Source: Microcaldota archaeon (GTDB lineage: Archaea > Micrarchaeota > Micrarchaeia > Micrarchaeales > Micrarchaeaceae). From it: 32,647 bases of DNA. The stretch covers positions 1 to 32,647 of the forward strand of contig JAJZNR010000012.1 of assembly GCA_021811605.1 (NCBI GenBank), read 5' to 3'. A program made the translations under genes and the position numbers. The notes beneath the pieces are model-generated. The model was given only the letters and a program-made list of their open reading frames with translations. It was not told the DNA's origin and ran no database searches. Positions 1 through 7,284 of the stretch are shown here, in pieces (the first letter of the stretch is position 1; every line of letters begins with the position of its first letter).

Positions 1-1
1 C

Positions 2-1096
2 ATGGCAATAATGCGCATAAACGTAGGACCGATACATCCGAGCACACATGGCGTGCTGCGCCTAGTTGTGGACGTCGACGGAGACACGGTAAAGCATGTG
101 GAGCCGCACATAGGCTTCCTGCACAGGGGAGTGGAGAAGCTCTGTGAGACGCGCATGTACATGCAGAACCCCAGCTACTTCGAGAAGCTCGATTATGTGA
201 GCCCGCTGTCGTGGGACGAGCTCTACGTGGCCTCCGTAGAGGAAGCGACCGGCGTGCAGGTGAAGGAGGCGGCGCAGTACGCGCGTGTAATAATGCTAGA
301 GCTGCAGAGGATAGCCAACCACCTGCTCTGGATAGGCACCCTATGCAACGACATAGGACAGATGTTCACGGTGTTCATGTGGTGCTTCCGCGACAGGGCG
401 AAGGTACTGAAGCTGCTCGAAGACGAGACCGGAGGTCACATGTTCTACGTGAACATGAGGCTGGGAGGCCTGCAGCGGCCGCTCTCCCCGGATTTCACTG
501 ACCGCGCCTACGCGCTTGTCGACTATCTGGAGAAGAGCGTGGCGGAATACGAAAAGGTGCTCGACAGGAACGGGATATTCAAGGAAAGGCTGGTGGGCGT
601 AGGCGTGCTCTCGAGGGAGGAGGCGATCAACTGCGGCGTTACCGGACCGGTTCTCCGCGCATCCGGAGTCGAGGAAGATGTCCGCAGGTCAAAGCCGTAT
701 TATATCTATGACAAGCTCGACTTCAGGGTTCCGGTGAAGACCGGCGGAGACAGCTACTCTAGGTACAGGATAAGGTATGAGGAGATATTCCAGAGCATAA
801 GGATAATCAGGCAGTGCCTTGACGGGATGCCGCATGGCGACATGGTAGGAGCGCCGATAAAGTTGATAGGGCAGCCTGCAAAGCCGGATGTGGTGATAAC
901 GAGAAGGGAGCTGCCGAAGGGCGAGGGGCTGATTTACATGGTGCCGGACAAGCAGAGACCATACAGGATTTCGATCAGGGCTCCCGGCTTCGTCAACCTC
1001 TCCGTTCTGTCGAAGCTGTGCGAAGGTGCGAAGTTCGCTGACATATTCGCCATACTCGGGAGCCTTGACATAGTGTTCGGGGAAACCGACAGGTAA
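2..1096 (+). CDS. nuoD: NADH-quinone oxidoreductase subunit D (complex I 49 kDa subunit), possibly 5'-truncated
   Basis: This is the 49 kDa/NuoD subunit of a complex I-type enzyme, the peripheral-arm protein that helps form the quinone pocket next to cluster N2. The N-terminus carries GPIHPSTHGVLRL, the family's quinone-site loop with its conserved His, followed by HIGFLHRGVEKL. The protein ends in DIVFGETDR, which matches the usual NuoD C-terminus. The RxCGxC and DPCxxC nickel-binding motifs of [NiFe] hydrogenases are absent, so this is the quinone-reducing form. The first ATG is at position 2 and a second in-frame ATG is at 11. The frame is open to the window edge, so the true start may lie outside. 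The electron donor cannot be told (NADH, F420H2 or ferredoxin). The remaining complex I genes would be expected upstream. It converges on the kinase gene with a 10-bp gap. Confidence 0.93.
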   Translation: MAIMRINVGPIHPSTHGVLRLVVDVDGDTVKHVEPHIGFLHRGVEKLCETRMYMQNPSYFEKLDYVSPLSWDELYVASVEEATGVQVKEAAQYARVIMLELQRIANHLLWIGTLCNDIGQMFTVFMWCFRDRAKVLKLLEDETGGHMFYVNMRLGGLQRPLSPDFTDRAYALVDYLEKSVAEYEKVLDRNGIFKERLVGVGVLSREEAINCGVTGPVLRASGVEEDVRRSKPYYIYDKLDFRVPVKTGGDSYSRYRIRYEEIFQSIRIIRQCLDGMPHGDMVGAPIKLIGQPAKPDVVITRRELPKGEGLIYMVPDKQRPYRISIRAPGFVNLSVLSKLCEGAKFADIFAILGSLDIVFGETDR

Positions 1097-1106
1097 GCCG
1101 TACGGA

Positions 1107-2114
1107 TCAGAGCCAGTCGGCTATGCCCTCTTCATCCATAAATTTGCGGAATGCCTCCTCTTTTCTATTTTGAGCTGCGCTCTCCTGCGCTCTCAACTCC
1201 CTGATTTCCGTTAGCAGATACGCGCTGGCTTCTTTTGGGGCGCCATTCCCCTGGAGAGCCGACGTGTCTTCATGCAGCTTTTCGCTGCGCCGCACATCCT
1301 CTTCTGTAAGCATACTGGCGATTATTGAAAAGCAGTGCCCCGCCGCGTACTCCCTGTCGTTCCTTAAGGCCGTTTCCCAGAAGTCTTTGTTGTTATTATT
1401 ATCCTCGTGCGCAGGCTTTCCGTCGACCTCGACCACGCCATACGGGTCTATCACTTTTATGACGCCATTCCTCGTTACCATTATGTTGTTTTCTTGTAGG
1501 TCAAGGTGTGCGAGCCCCCGCTTCTGGAGCTTCTTTGTGAATGATATTATCTGGTGCGCGACGTCCATGGCCTGCAAATCGTCCCTTGGGACCCACTTGG
1601 AGAGGGGGACACCTTCCACATACTCCATAAGGTATCCGGCTATACTGCCGGTCAGTGAGTTGAATAGCATTGTGGTAGGCTTGGCTACATGTTCCGGGTC
1701 TATCGCGTAGAATGTCTCCAGCATCGAGTATTCCTTCTCTAGGCTGCAAGTCACTTTTCTCCCGAAGCGGTCGTAGTTCAGTACGTGCGGTGGCTTGAAC
1801 CATATCTTGTGGCTGAACTCCCTGTTGAGAAGTATCTCTTTGGCCTCTGCTGCGATTTCATCGCATCTGTCGTCAGGAGCTTCGTTCAATGCGGAATTCA
1901 GTGCATTCCCAAAAACAGCTATGTAATTTGCATCTGAATTGATGGTGTCGACCAGTTCCCTTATCGACTCCTCTGTATGCGGAGATTTCCCGGAAAGGAA
2001 ATCCCTTACGGCCACTTCGAATGCGGCATAGCGTTCCTTCTGCTCCTTGCTGATCCCTTCGGGAAGCGGCATGACTCCGTGAAGTCCTTTCTCCGCTATA
2101 GCGTCTGGGCTCAT
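1107..2114 (-). CDS. Atypical protein kinase-like protein with N-terminal helical module
   Basis: A 335-residue soluble protein with a kinase-fold catalytic core. HLDLQENN at residues 203-210 fits the HxDxxxxN catalytic loop (Asp205, Asn210). IDPYG at 222-226 takes the place of DFG, as in RIO/ABC1/LPS-kinase-like enzymes. MEYVEGVPL at 163-171 looks like the hinge. The N-lobe is short and no classical GxGxxG loop is evident; Glu127 or Glu128 in LEKEYSML may be the helix-C glutamate. Residues 31-80 resemble the small protein encoded just upstream (FE-x6-LS, then a helical stretch), suggesting a shared module fused to the kinase. The C-terminal 70 residues are charged and helical. Its ATG overlaps the upstream gene's stop by 4 bp (ATGA), so the pair is probably co-transcribed and translationally coupled. 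The substrate is unknown; a small-molecule kinase is possible. Confidence 0.72.
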   Translation of the reverse strand: MSPDAIAEKGLHGVMPLPEGISKEQKERYAAFEVAVRDFLSGKSPHTEESIRELVDTINSDANYIAVFGNALNSALNEAPDDRCDEIAAEAKEILLNREFSHKIWFKPPHVLNYDRFGRKVTCSLEKEYSMLETFYAIDPEHVAKPTTMLFNSLTGSIAGYLMEYVEGVPLSKWVPRDDLQAMDVAHQIISFTKKLQKRGLAHLDLQENNIMVTRNGVIKVIDPYGVVEVDGKPAHEDNNNNKDFWETALRNDREYAAGHCFSIIASMLTEEDVRRSEKLHEDTSALQGNGAPKEASAYLLTEIRELRAQESAAQNRKEEAFRKFMDEEGIADWL

Positions 2115-2419
2115 CCTCCATTCACCTGTTTCTTCCCTCCGCGGATGTAGTTCTGCGCGCCAACGGACTTTGCAGTTATGAGCGTCATCCGCGCAAGCAC
2201 CTCCTTCGATGCCTTATCTCCGACCGCGTTTTTTGCAGCTTCGGCGAATGCGCTTGCCAGAGGTTTCCACAGGCTCGGCTGCGCTTGAATCGACTGTGCG
2301 AGCCAGGACGATTCGTGCTCCTCTTTTTCGCCAGTGCTGAGATATTCGAGCGCACGCTGCTCAAATTCTAGCGGGTCAACGGAACTCGCTATCCTCCTTC
2401 CCGTCTCTGCAGTTCCCAT
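2111..2419 (-). CDS. Small helical protein of unknown function, paralogue A, paired with the kinase
   Basis: A 102-residue soluble, Ala/Glu-rich, probably all-helical protein that I do not recognise. It is clearly related to the small protein at 3465-3740. Both share FExRA-x2-YL(S/T), then an 11-residue acidic stretch, then WLA, then a Pro seven residues later, then E-x2-K and a later RM; the first 40 residues align without gaps. It lacks the Cys/His pairs of a zinc finger and any membrane segment. The start is the ATG at 2419, with a TATA-like TTAAATATG about 40 bp upstream (2454-2462). Its stop overlaps the kinase start, so it is likely the first gene of a two-gene operon. An adaptor or regulator of the kinase is a reasonable guess from position only. 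Confidence 0.7.
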   Translation of the reverse strand: MGTAETGRRIASSVDPLEFEQRALEYLSTGEKEEHESSWLAQSIQAQPSLWKPLASAFAEAAKNAVGDKASKEVLARMTLITAKSVGAQNYIRGGKKQVNGG

Positions 2420-2493
2420 CCCAAAGTCACCCTGTAGAAAAAGCGGTGTTTTTCATATTTAACGGTTGCGGTTCGTGTTCTGGTGAAGCAGAT

Positions 2494-3399
2494 TCATGGA
2501 GGATTCTTGCGAAGCTGAAGCTCTACCTCGTACATATCGCCGCCCTTGCAAAGCTCTACCTCGTACATCCTACCGTTGTCGAACTCTAGGACGCTTACAG
2601 ATTCACCCGTCACGTACCACGTGGTGGATACGGTAATCAGGCGGCCATCCATCTGCGTCTTTATCCCTCCGGGGGATTCGTGGCCGCGGATGACGCCTAT
2701 AAGCCCATTTCTTGAGAGGAAGTCGGCGAGCGCGGTCTTGCCGAAAGTGAACACTCCTGTGCCGCGCTTCGGGTTCTCGCCGAAATATACCGGATCTTCG
2801 GTAGGGTCGTTCCAGACCAGCTGCATGGCGGTCTGGTTGGCTACCCCTCTATCGTATATGGAAAGCACGTTGGGCCATGGAAGAAGAGATATATCGTCTA
2901 GTTTCGCTATGCCCATTGAAAGGCCGCCGTGAACGCAGAACCAGTTGTTAACCACGGCCGCGAACGGAAGCCTAGAGAAGAATCGCCCGTACACTCCGTA
3001 AGAGCCATACCCGAGCTTCTCCCCCGCTTCTCTCGTGAAACCGTACTTTTTGTTCATCTCTTCCGACTCGTGGTTGCCCCTGAGCATTATTATCTTTGTC
3101 CTGCCTCCCCGCTCGCCTTCCAGCATCTTCGAGCACAGGAGTTCCAGCACCTCGACCCCCTGCATACCTCTGTCGACATAGTCGCCGAGGAACACTATCG
3201 CGTCGGCCTTGCCGTAGAACCTGTCGAGTATCTCCTTAGTGACGGATAGAGAGCTGTGGATGTCGCTTGCGAAAATCACGTTCTTGAACTCCATCCTGCC
3301 AAGGAACGGTCCTCTGAGAAGTCGCGTAGCCTCGGCTACAGGTCGTGTACTTTCATAGCCAAGCGCGGTCTGCAGGGGCCTCTCAGTTTGCAATGTCAT
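2494..3399 (-). CDS. PPP-family Ser/Thr protein phosphatase
   Basis: A 301-residue metallophosphatase of the PP1/PP2A/PP5 type (PPP family), predicted to remove phosphate from Ser/Thr using two metal ions. All signature blocks are present: ASDIHSS (44-50, Asp46 and His48, a variant of GDxHG), GDYVDRG (72-78), RGNHE (107-111), VHGG (156-159) and RGHE (238-241). This makes it eukaryote-like rather than a PPM enzyme. The start chosen is the ATG at 3399. The open frame runs further upstream, but a TATA box (3421-3431) lies only 27 bp before this ATG, so the transcript should begin almost at the start codon. It follows the paralogue-B gene in the same direction, 65 bp away, with its own promoter. 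The C-terminus has a short tandem duplication (MYEVEL twice). Confidence 0.88.
   Translation of the reverse strand: MTLQTERPLQTALGYESTRPVAEATRLLRGPFLGRMEFKNVIFASDIHSSLSVTKEILDRFYGKADAIVFLGDYVDRGMQGVEVLELLCSKMLEGERGGRTKIIMLRGNHESEEMNKKYGFTREAGEKLGYGSYGVYGRFFSRLPFAAVVNNWFCVHGGLSMGIAKLDDISLLPWPNVLSIYDRGVANQTAMQLVWNDPTEDPVYFGENPKRGTGVFTFGKTALADFLSRNGLIGVIRGHESPGGIKTQMDGRLITVSTTWYVTGESVSVLEFDNGRMYEVELCKGGDMYEVELQLRKNPP
2518..2568. repeat. Exact 18-bp direct repeat inside the phosphatase 3' end
   Basis: The 18-mer AAGCTCTACCTCGTACAT occurs at 2518-2535 and again at 2551-2568, exactly 33 bp apart. The spacing keeps frame and yields the peptide MYEVEL twice (residues 278-283 and 289-294). It looks like a recent in-frame slippage duplication at the extreme C-terminus. 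Confidence 0.9.
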
Positions 3400-3420
3400 G
3401 AGAGAACGTCTGTTTATTCT

Positions 3421-3431
3421 GATATTTAAAT
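3421..3431 (-). promoter_or_regulatory. TATA box of the phosphatase gene
   Basis: Read on the minus strand this is ATTTAAATATC, centred 27 bp before the ATG at 3399. The distance predicts a nearly leaderless transcript. The plus-strand 12-mer CTGATATTTAAA recurs in the promoter of the small gene upstream. Confidence 0.7.
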
Positions 3432-3464
3432 GAGTCGACGAGTGAAAATGCCAGACGTGTCTTC

Positions 3465-3740
3465 CTATTTTTGCGATGCGCCGGCCAGCTGTGCACGCGA
3501 GTCGTGTATCTTTACCAGAACTGAAGACATGCGGTCGTACACCCTCATCGCGTTCCCGAGCTTTACGGTCTTTGTCGTCTCCACGTATATCTGCCTCAAC
3601 GACCGCTGCAGCTCTGGATTCGAGATTGCGGCGTTCGCGAGCCATATGCAATCTTCCTCGCTTACAGTCTCCGCTGTCAGGTAGCCCTTCGCCCTCGCTT
3701 CGAAATCGCTCTGCGTTATTGTAGCCCATCTTCCTGCCAT
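3465..3740 (-). CDS. Small helical protein of unknown function, paralogue B, next to the phosphatase
   Basis: A 91-residue, probably helical soluble protein, homologous to the 102-residue protein at 2111-2419: DFEARA-x2-YLT, EED, WLA, NPEL, E-x2-K and DRM line up with EFEQRA-x2-YLS, HES, WLA, QPSL, E-x2-K and ARM. I chose the ATG at 3740 (MAGRW) because a TATA box lies at 3768-3778, inside the longer open frame. It has two Cys-free ends, one internal Cys and no membrane segment. It sits directly upstream of the phosphatase, just as its paralogue sits directly upstream of the kinase. I do not recognise the family; a phosphatase adaptor is inference from synteny alone. Confidence 0.68.
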   Translation of the reverse strand: MAGRWATITQSDFEARAKGYLTAETVSEEDCIWLANAAISNPELQRSLRQIYVETTKTVKLGNAMRVYDRMSSVLVKIHDSRAQLAGASQK

Positions 3741-3767
3741 GTAATCGTAACCCTCTCTGTAGCTCCT

Positions 3768-3778
3768 GATATTTAAAC
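3768..3778 (-). promoter_or_regulatory. TATA box of the paralogue-B gene
   Basis: Minus-strand GTTTAAATATC centred about 34 bp before the ATG at 3740. It shares the 12-bp core CTGATATTTAAA (plus strand) with the phosphatase promoter, so the two genes may be co-regulated although separately initiated. Confidence 0.65.
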
Positions 3779-3844
3779 TTGCACCCGAACACAAGAAGGT
3801 TTATATGTTTTGCAACGAGAAGGTTAGCATCTGATTGTGATATC

Positions 3845-4186
3845 ATGGACAGGCAGGAACTCGAGAAACTTACAAGAGACTACCAGACGCTTCAGGAGCA
3901 GCTGCAGGCGCTTGCCATACAGAAGGAGCAGTTCAACTCCCAGAAAGAGGAGAACAAGGAGGCGCTCGCGGAGCTGGAGTCCGCCAAGGGAAAGGTTTAC
4001 GTTGCGATAGGCGGGGCGATAGTCGAGACCGGGAAGGAAGAGGCGCTCAAGCGCGTAAAGGAACGGCAGGAGTCTGTTGAGATGAGGCTTTCCATAATAA
4101 ACAAGCAGTTCGACGACGCCTCGAAGAAGGAGAAATCCCTCAGGGAGGAGATAACTGCCGCCCTCAAGGAGCAGGGCGCGAGATAA
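3845..4186 (+). CDS. pfdB: Prefoldin subunit beta
   Basis: A 113-residue prefoldin beta subunit. The archaeal hexamer is two alpha and four beta chains, holds unfolded proteins on its coiled-coil tentacles and hands them to the thermosome. The sequence shows two long heptad helices (about 1-40 and 70-113) flanking the hairpin segment KVYVAIGGAIVETGKEEA, the beta-strand part that is diagnostic for beta-type prefoldin. I chose the ATG at 3845 (MDRQELEKL): an upstream extension would enter the promoter. TTTATATG at 3799-3806 is the likely TATA box and GTGAT just before the ATG is a weak ribosome site. It is divergent from the paralogue-B gene. The DHH gene begins 33 bp downstream, so an operon pfdB-DHH-mre11 is likely. 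Confidence 0.93.
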   Translation: MDRQELEKLTRDYQTLQEQLQALAIQKEQFNSQKEENKEALAELESAKGKVYVAIGGAIVETGKEEALKRVKERQESVEMRLSIINKQFDDASKKEKSLREEITAALKEQGAR

Positions 4187-4219
4187 CGGACGCGCCACTT
4201 GCGTGCGCGGGTGTGTGCG

Positions 4220-5212
4220 ATGGAACGTATCAACATTGAAGCCCTTAAGTTCATCCTCAAGGAGAACAGGGACCAGAGAGTGCTGTTCACGTTCCACTCG
4301 TTCGGGGACACGGATTCGGTGTCGTCCGCGCTGGCTCTCGCCTCATACTTGAAGAATTCCACAGTCGCCACCCCCGATTTGATAACTTCCAACTGCGCCA
4401 GGATACTTAGGAGGCTTGGCGTTGACCCGGATACCACGATAGGGAGGAAGTTTGATGACACGGCAAAGCTGGTGGTCCTCCTCGACGTCAACAATTTCGA
4501 GGACTGCGGATCATTCCGTTTCAGGCTCGAAGAGTTCCGCGGACAGATACTGGTGATAGACCACCACGCGCCAAAGGGAATAGAGAAGGACGACGTGCAG
4601 GTGTTCAACGATGAAACGTTCAACTCTGCGTCGAGCATAGTGTACGAGGTGCTTAAAGGCATCGGCGGAACCATTGACCAGAAGACCGCGAAGCTCCTCC
4701 TCTCGGGGATAATATCGGACAGCGCAGACCTGAAGAACACCACTGCGGAGACGTTCGTGCAGATGGGCGAACTTCTCAAGATTGCAGAGACCGATTATGT
4801 GTCATTCCTGGAGGAGCTGCAGCACATAGCCGAGGCGCAGGCCAGGGAGAAGACATTCGAAGACCTTAAGCATGCGACAGCAGAGGTGATGGAGGGCCTC
4901 TTTTTCGTGTATGGGAGGGCACATGCTCACGCGAACCTTGCGGCTGACGCCGCGGTGAAGTACGGCGCAGACGTGGCCATATTCTATACGGAGAACAAGG
5001 AGTTCTCGGTATCCGCCAGGATGCGCCCGCCTCTCGACAAGAGGTATGGAATACATCTCGGTGTCCTGATGAAGGCGCTCGCGCCTACGGTGCACGGGAC
5101 GGGAGGGGGGCACCCGTGTGCGGCTGGGGCGTACGGACCGGAAGAGGCTGCCGATCCTTCAGAATTCATAAGAAAACTGATGTCCGAGATAATAAGGAGG
5201 GTGAAGAAATGA
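4220..5212 (+). CDS. DHH/DHHA1-family phosphoesterase (RecJ/NrnA-like)
   Basis: A 330-residue DHH-superfamily phosphoesterase, expected to cleave phosphodiester bonds in short nucleic acids or dinucleotides with Mn2+. Motif I is FGDTDS (28-33, Asp30 and Asp32), motif II LLDVNN (Asp89), motif III IDHH (113-116) and motif IV SDSAD. The C-terminal DHHA1 domain has the substrate-binding GTGGGH at 293-298. Both domains are complete, and the length fits the NrnA/archaeal RecJ-like class rather than long bacterial RecJ. The start is the ATG at 4220 (MERINIE); an earlier in-frame codon at 4199 adds only seven residues. The stop overlaps the mre11 ATG by 4 bp, which suggests coupled translation and a joint role in DNA-end or oligonucleotide processing. 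Oligoribonuclease/pAp-phosphatase activity is equally possible. Confidence 0.88.
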   Translation: MERINIEALKFILKENRDQRVLFTFHSFGDTDSVSSALALASYLKNSTVATPDLITSNCARILRRLGVDPDTTIGRKFDDTAKLVVLLDVNNFEDCGSFRFRLEEFRGQILVIDHHAPKGIEKDDVQVFNDETFNSASSIVYEVLKGIGGTIDQKTAKLLLSGIISDSADLKNTTAETFVQMGELLKIAETDYVSFLEELQHIAEAQAREKTFEDLKHATAEVMEGLFFVYGRAHAHANLAADAAVKYGADVAIFYTENKEFSVSARMRPPLDKRYGIHLGVLMKALAPTVHGTGGGHPCAAGAYGPEEAADPSEFIRKLMSEIIRRVKK

Positions 5213-6420
5213 GGATTGCGATAGTCTCGGATCTTCATATAGGATACGAACGTTTCGAGGAAGATGCATTCCGCCAGGCCAGGGAGGCGCTCGAGAGCGC
5301 GAGCAGGATCGCAGACGCGATACTGATTCCAGGAGACGTTTTTGACAAGAGGGCGCCGAAGCCCGAGGTTATCGCCCAGGCGATAAATATCTTCAAGGAG
5401 CTTTCCGAGAAGGAGTGGAAGGCAGCGGTGGTTGAGTACGACAACAGGAGCGGAAGGAAACTCAGGACAACAGTACCTATCATTGCGATAGCGGGGACGC
5501 ACGAGCGCACCGCAGAGGGCAAGGAGAACGTTCTCGGACTGCTCGGGCTTGCCGGACTTCTCGTGGACGCGAGCGAGGCCACGGCAGTGCTGGAGCTCGA
5601 TAAAGAGAGGGTGGCGGTATTCGGACTCGGAGGGGTATCGGAAGAGCGGGTAAAGGAGGTGCTTGGTGTCCTGGACCCGAAGCCCATTGCTGGTGCATTC
5701 AACATCTTCATGATGCACCAGTCGACGTACGAACTGCTGCCGTTCAGCAGCGACATAATACATAACGAAGACCTCCCGAAGGGATTCGACCTCTACATAA
5801 ACGGACATATCCATAACAGGGTAGAGATGCAGGTGCACGGGAAGAAGTTCCTGATTCCAGGAAGCACTGTGCTGACGCAGCTGAAGGATGGCGAGCAGGA
5901 GAGGAAGGGTTTCCTTCTGTTCGACACGAAGGATTATTCGCACAGATTCGTCCCGATAAACTCAAGGGAGTTTGTTGTCGAGCACCTGAAGTTCGAGGAG
6001 GCTCCGCCTAAGGAGATTGTCAGCAGATGCGAAAAGACGTTGGAAAAGCTGCTTTCGCAGAAGGACGGGAAGCCGATAATAAAGATAGTGGTGGAGGGCA
6101 CCCTGGCAAGGGGGTTCACTAACACCGACCTTCCATTGAGGAACCTGATATCGAGGAACGCCGACAAGGCTGTGGTTGAGATAGATTACTCCAAGCTGAA
6201 GAACCCTGATGTAGAAAAGGGAGTTGAGGAGGTGCGCTCTGGAACAATGGACAGCATGTCGATAAAGGAGCAGGGCATGGTGCTGTTCCTCGCAAAGCTC
6301 AAGGAGCACAAATTCGAGAACAGGGTGGATGCGGTAACGCTGTTCGAGGTGCTGAGCAAGGAGCAGAGCAAGGAGAAGACGATCAGGGAGGCGAACGAAC
6401 TCCTTGAGAAGGGAATCTGA
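5209..6420 (+). CDS. mre11: Mre11/SbcD-type DNA repair exonuclease
   Basis: A 403-residue calcineurin-like phosphoesterase of the Mre11 family, the nuclease of the Mre11-Rad50 double-strand-break repair complex. Metal-site motifs are SDLHIG (Asp8, His10), GDVFD (42-46), MMHQS (His170) and NGHIHN (His200, His202). The usual GNHD block reads AGTHER (95-100): catalytic His98 is kept but the metal-ligand Asn is Thr97. The capping domain and a charged helical tail, the usual Rad50-binding region, follow. The start is the ATG at 5209, overlapping the DHH stop; an upstream open frame is only the DHH gene in another frame. No Rad50, HerA or NurA gene is visible in the window. It converges on the eL14 gene with about 50 bp between the stops. 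Confidence 0.88.
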   Translation: MRIAIVSDLHIGYERFEEDAFRQAREALESASRIADAILIPGDVFDKRAPKPEVIAQAINIFKELSEKEWKAAVVEYDNRSGRKLRTTVPIIAIAGTHERTAEGKENVLGLLGLAGLLVDASEATAVLELDKERVAVFGLGGVSEERVKEVLGVLDPKPIAGAFNIFMMHQSTYELLPFSSDIIHNEDLPKGFDLYINGHIHNRVEMQVHGKKFLIPGSTVLTQLKDGEQERKGFLLFDTKDYSHRFVPINSREFVVEHLKFEEAPPKEIVSRCEKTLEKLLSQKDGKPIIKIVVEGTLARGFTNTDLPLRNLISRNADKAVVEIDYSKLKNPDVEKGVEEVRSGTMDSMSIKEQGMVLFLAKLKEHKFENRVDAVTLFEVLSKEQSKEKTIREANELLEKGI

Positions 6421-6471
6421 TGTGTGTGTGGGTTTTCCCCGGAGGGGGGCTTCCAGATGCATGAAGTAAGT

Positions 6472-6738
6472 CTACTTCTTCCCCTTCGCCTGCTGCGCGG
6501 CCTGCGCGTGCGGGGTCTTTTCCTTTATCCCGAGAGCCTTGTTGATCGTCTCCCTGTTCTTGACGTCAATGACCTCGTTGAGGAACTCCAGATGAGCAGG
6601 GTTGCACTTCCTTTCCTTCGGCCTGTCAGCCGATACTATGCGGACGTTTCCGTCCTTCTCCGCAGCTACTATTACAGCTCGGCTTCCCGCGTCTCTTCCG
6701 TACTTCTTTATGCACATTCTTCCTGGTTCTATCAACAT
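6472..6738 (-). CDS. rpl14e: 50S ribosomal protein eL14 (L14e)
   Basis: An 88-residue large-subunit protein with an N-terminal KOW/SH3-like barrel. MLIEPGRMCIKKYGRDAGSR matches the L14e start (GRxCxKxxGRxAG), and ERKCNPAHLEFLNEVIDV matches the conserved RRCNxxHLEP region. A short Lys/Gln-rich tail follows. The start is ATG 6738 with GGTGG 4 nt upstream as ribosome site. It begins 10 bp after the cmk stop and is the last gene of the adk-DUF106-eL34-cmk-eL14 cluster. A truB/cbf5 gene, common downstream in other archaea, is absent. Confidence 0.9.
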   Translation of the reverse strand: MLIEPGRMCIKKYGRDAGSRAVIVAAEKDGNVRIVSADRPKERKCNPAHLEFLNEVIDVKNRETINKALGIKEKTPHAQAAQQAKGKK

Positions 6739-6748
6739 GTTTCCACCA

Positions 6749-7273
6749 TTAGAAATCTTTTTTTGAGCGCTCCAAACTCAACATCGATATCGTGGCTATC
6801 ATTTCGTCCATAGCCATCTTCTCGGTATTGAGCGTCAAGTCGAATATTGTATGATCGTCGATGTTTATCCTGTATGCGTCTGTGAAATGCCTCCTGTTTG
6901 CTTCGTCCTTCTCCGTTATTATCCTTTTTGCTTCCTTCTCCGATATCGCATGTTCCCTGGCCCACCTTTTCGCCCTCGCCTCGGCGCTCGCCACCAGCAG
7001 CACCCTGAGCGTCGCGTCCTTTATCAGCCATGGAGCGAGCCAGTTTGATGTGACGCAATCCTGCTTCTTCGCCTCTTCTATCAGCGCATCGTCGAATTTC
7101 TGGGCGAACTTCTTGTCCACATGGTGCATGAGCTCCAGGAGCCCCTCCGTGTCCTTCACGAAGTCCTTGTACGTAGGATTCAGGTGCCTTATCTTCAGGG
7201 CTTCTGCGACCTTGGCTCCGACTGTCGTCTTGCCCGTTGCTGTGAGTCCTGATATGCATATCTTCAGGACCAT
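6749..7273 (-). CDS. cmk: Cytidylate kinase (archaeal type)
   Basis: A 174-residue P-loop kinase that phosphorylates CMP/dCMP. The N-terminus MVLKICISGLTATGKTT holds the Walker A loop (GLTATGKT), and RAKRWAREHAISEKEA resembles the Arg-rich lid of short archaeal CMP kinases. The C-terminal YRINIDDHTIFDLTLNT block is typical of the family. The start is ATG 7273, with GGTG about 7 nt upstream; the open frame continues upstream but that part overlaps eL34. It lies between two ribosomal protein genes, 11 bp after eL34 and 10 bp before eL14, a conserved archaeal arrangement. Confidence 0.9.
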   Translation of the reverse strand: MVLKICISGLTATGKTTVGAKVAEALKIRHLNPTYKDFVKDTEGLLELMHHVDKKFAQKFDDALIEEAKKQDCVTSNWLAPWLIKDATLRVLLVASAEARAKRWAREHAISEKEAKRIITEKDEANRRHFTDAYRINIDDHTIFDLTLNTEKMAMDEMIATISMLSLERSKKDF

Positions 7274-7284
7274 CGAAAACACCG

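Noticed and set aside
2-1096. [NiFe]-hydrogenase large subunit
   Set aside because: The homologous fold is shared, but both Cys pairs that bind nickel are absent and the ends match NuoD.
2494-3846. A 450-residue version of the phosphatase extending to about 3846
   Set aside because: The extra N-terminus overlaps the paralogue-B gene on the same strand in another frame and would cross two TATA boxes; the family start and promoter point to ATG 3399.
5116-5208. N-terminal extension of Mre11
   Set aside because: It lies inside the DHH gene's conserved C-terminal domain in another frame; the ATGA overlap at 5209 gives the normal MRIAIVSDLH start.
6437-6447. CCCC-GGA-GGGG hairpin between mre11 and eL14 as an intrinsic terminator
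   Set aside because: The stem is only four base pairs and no T run follows it on either strand; it is not enough to call.
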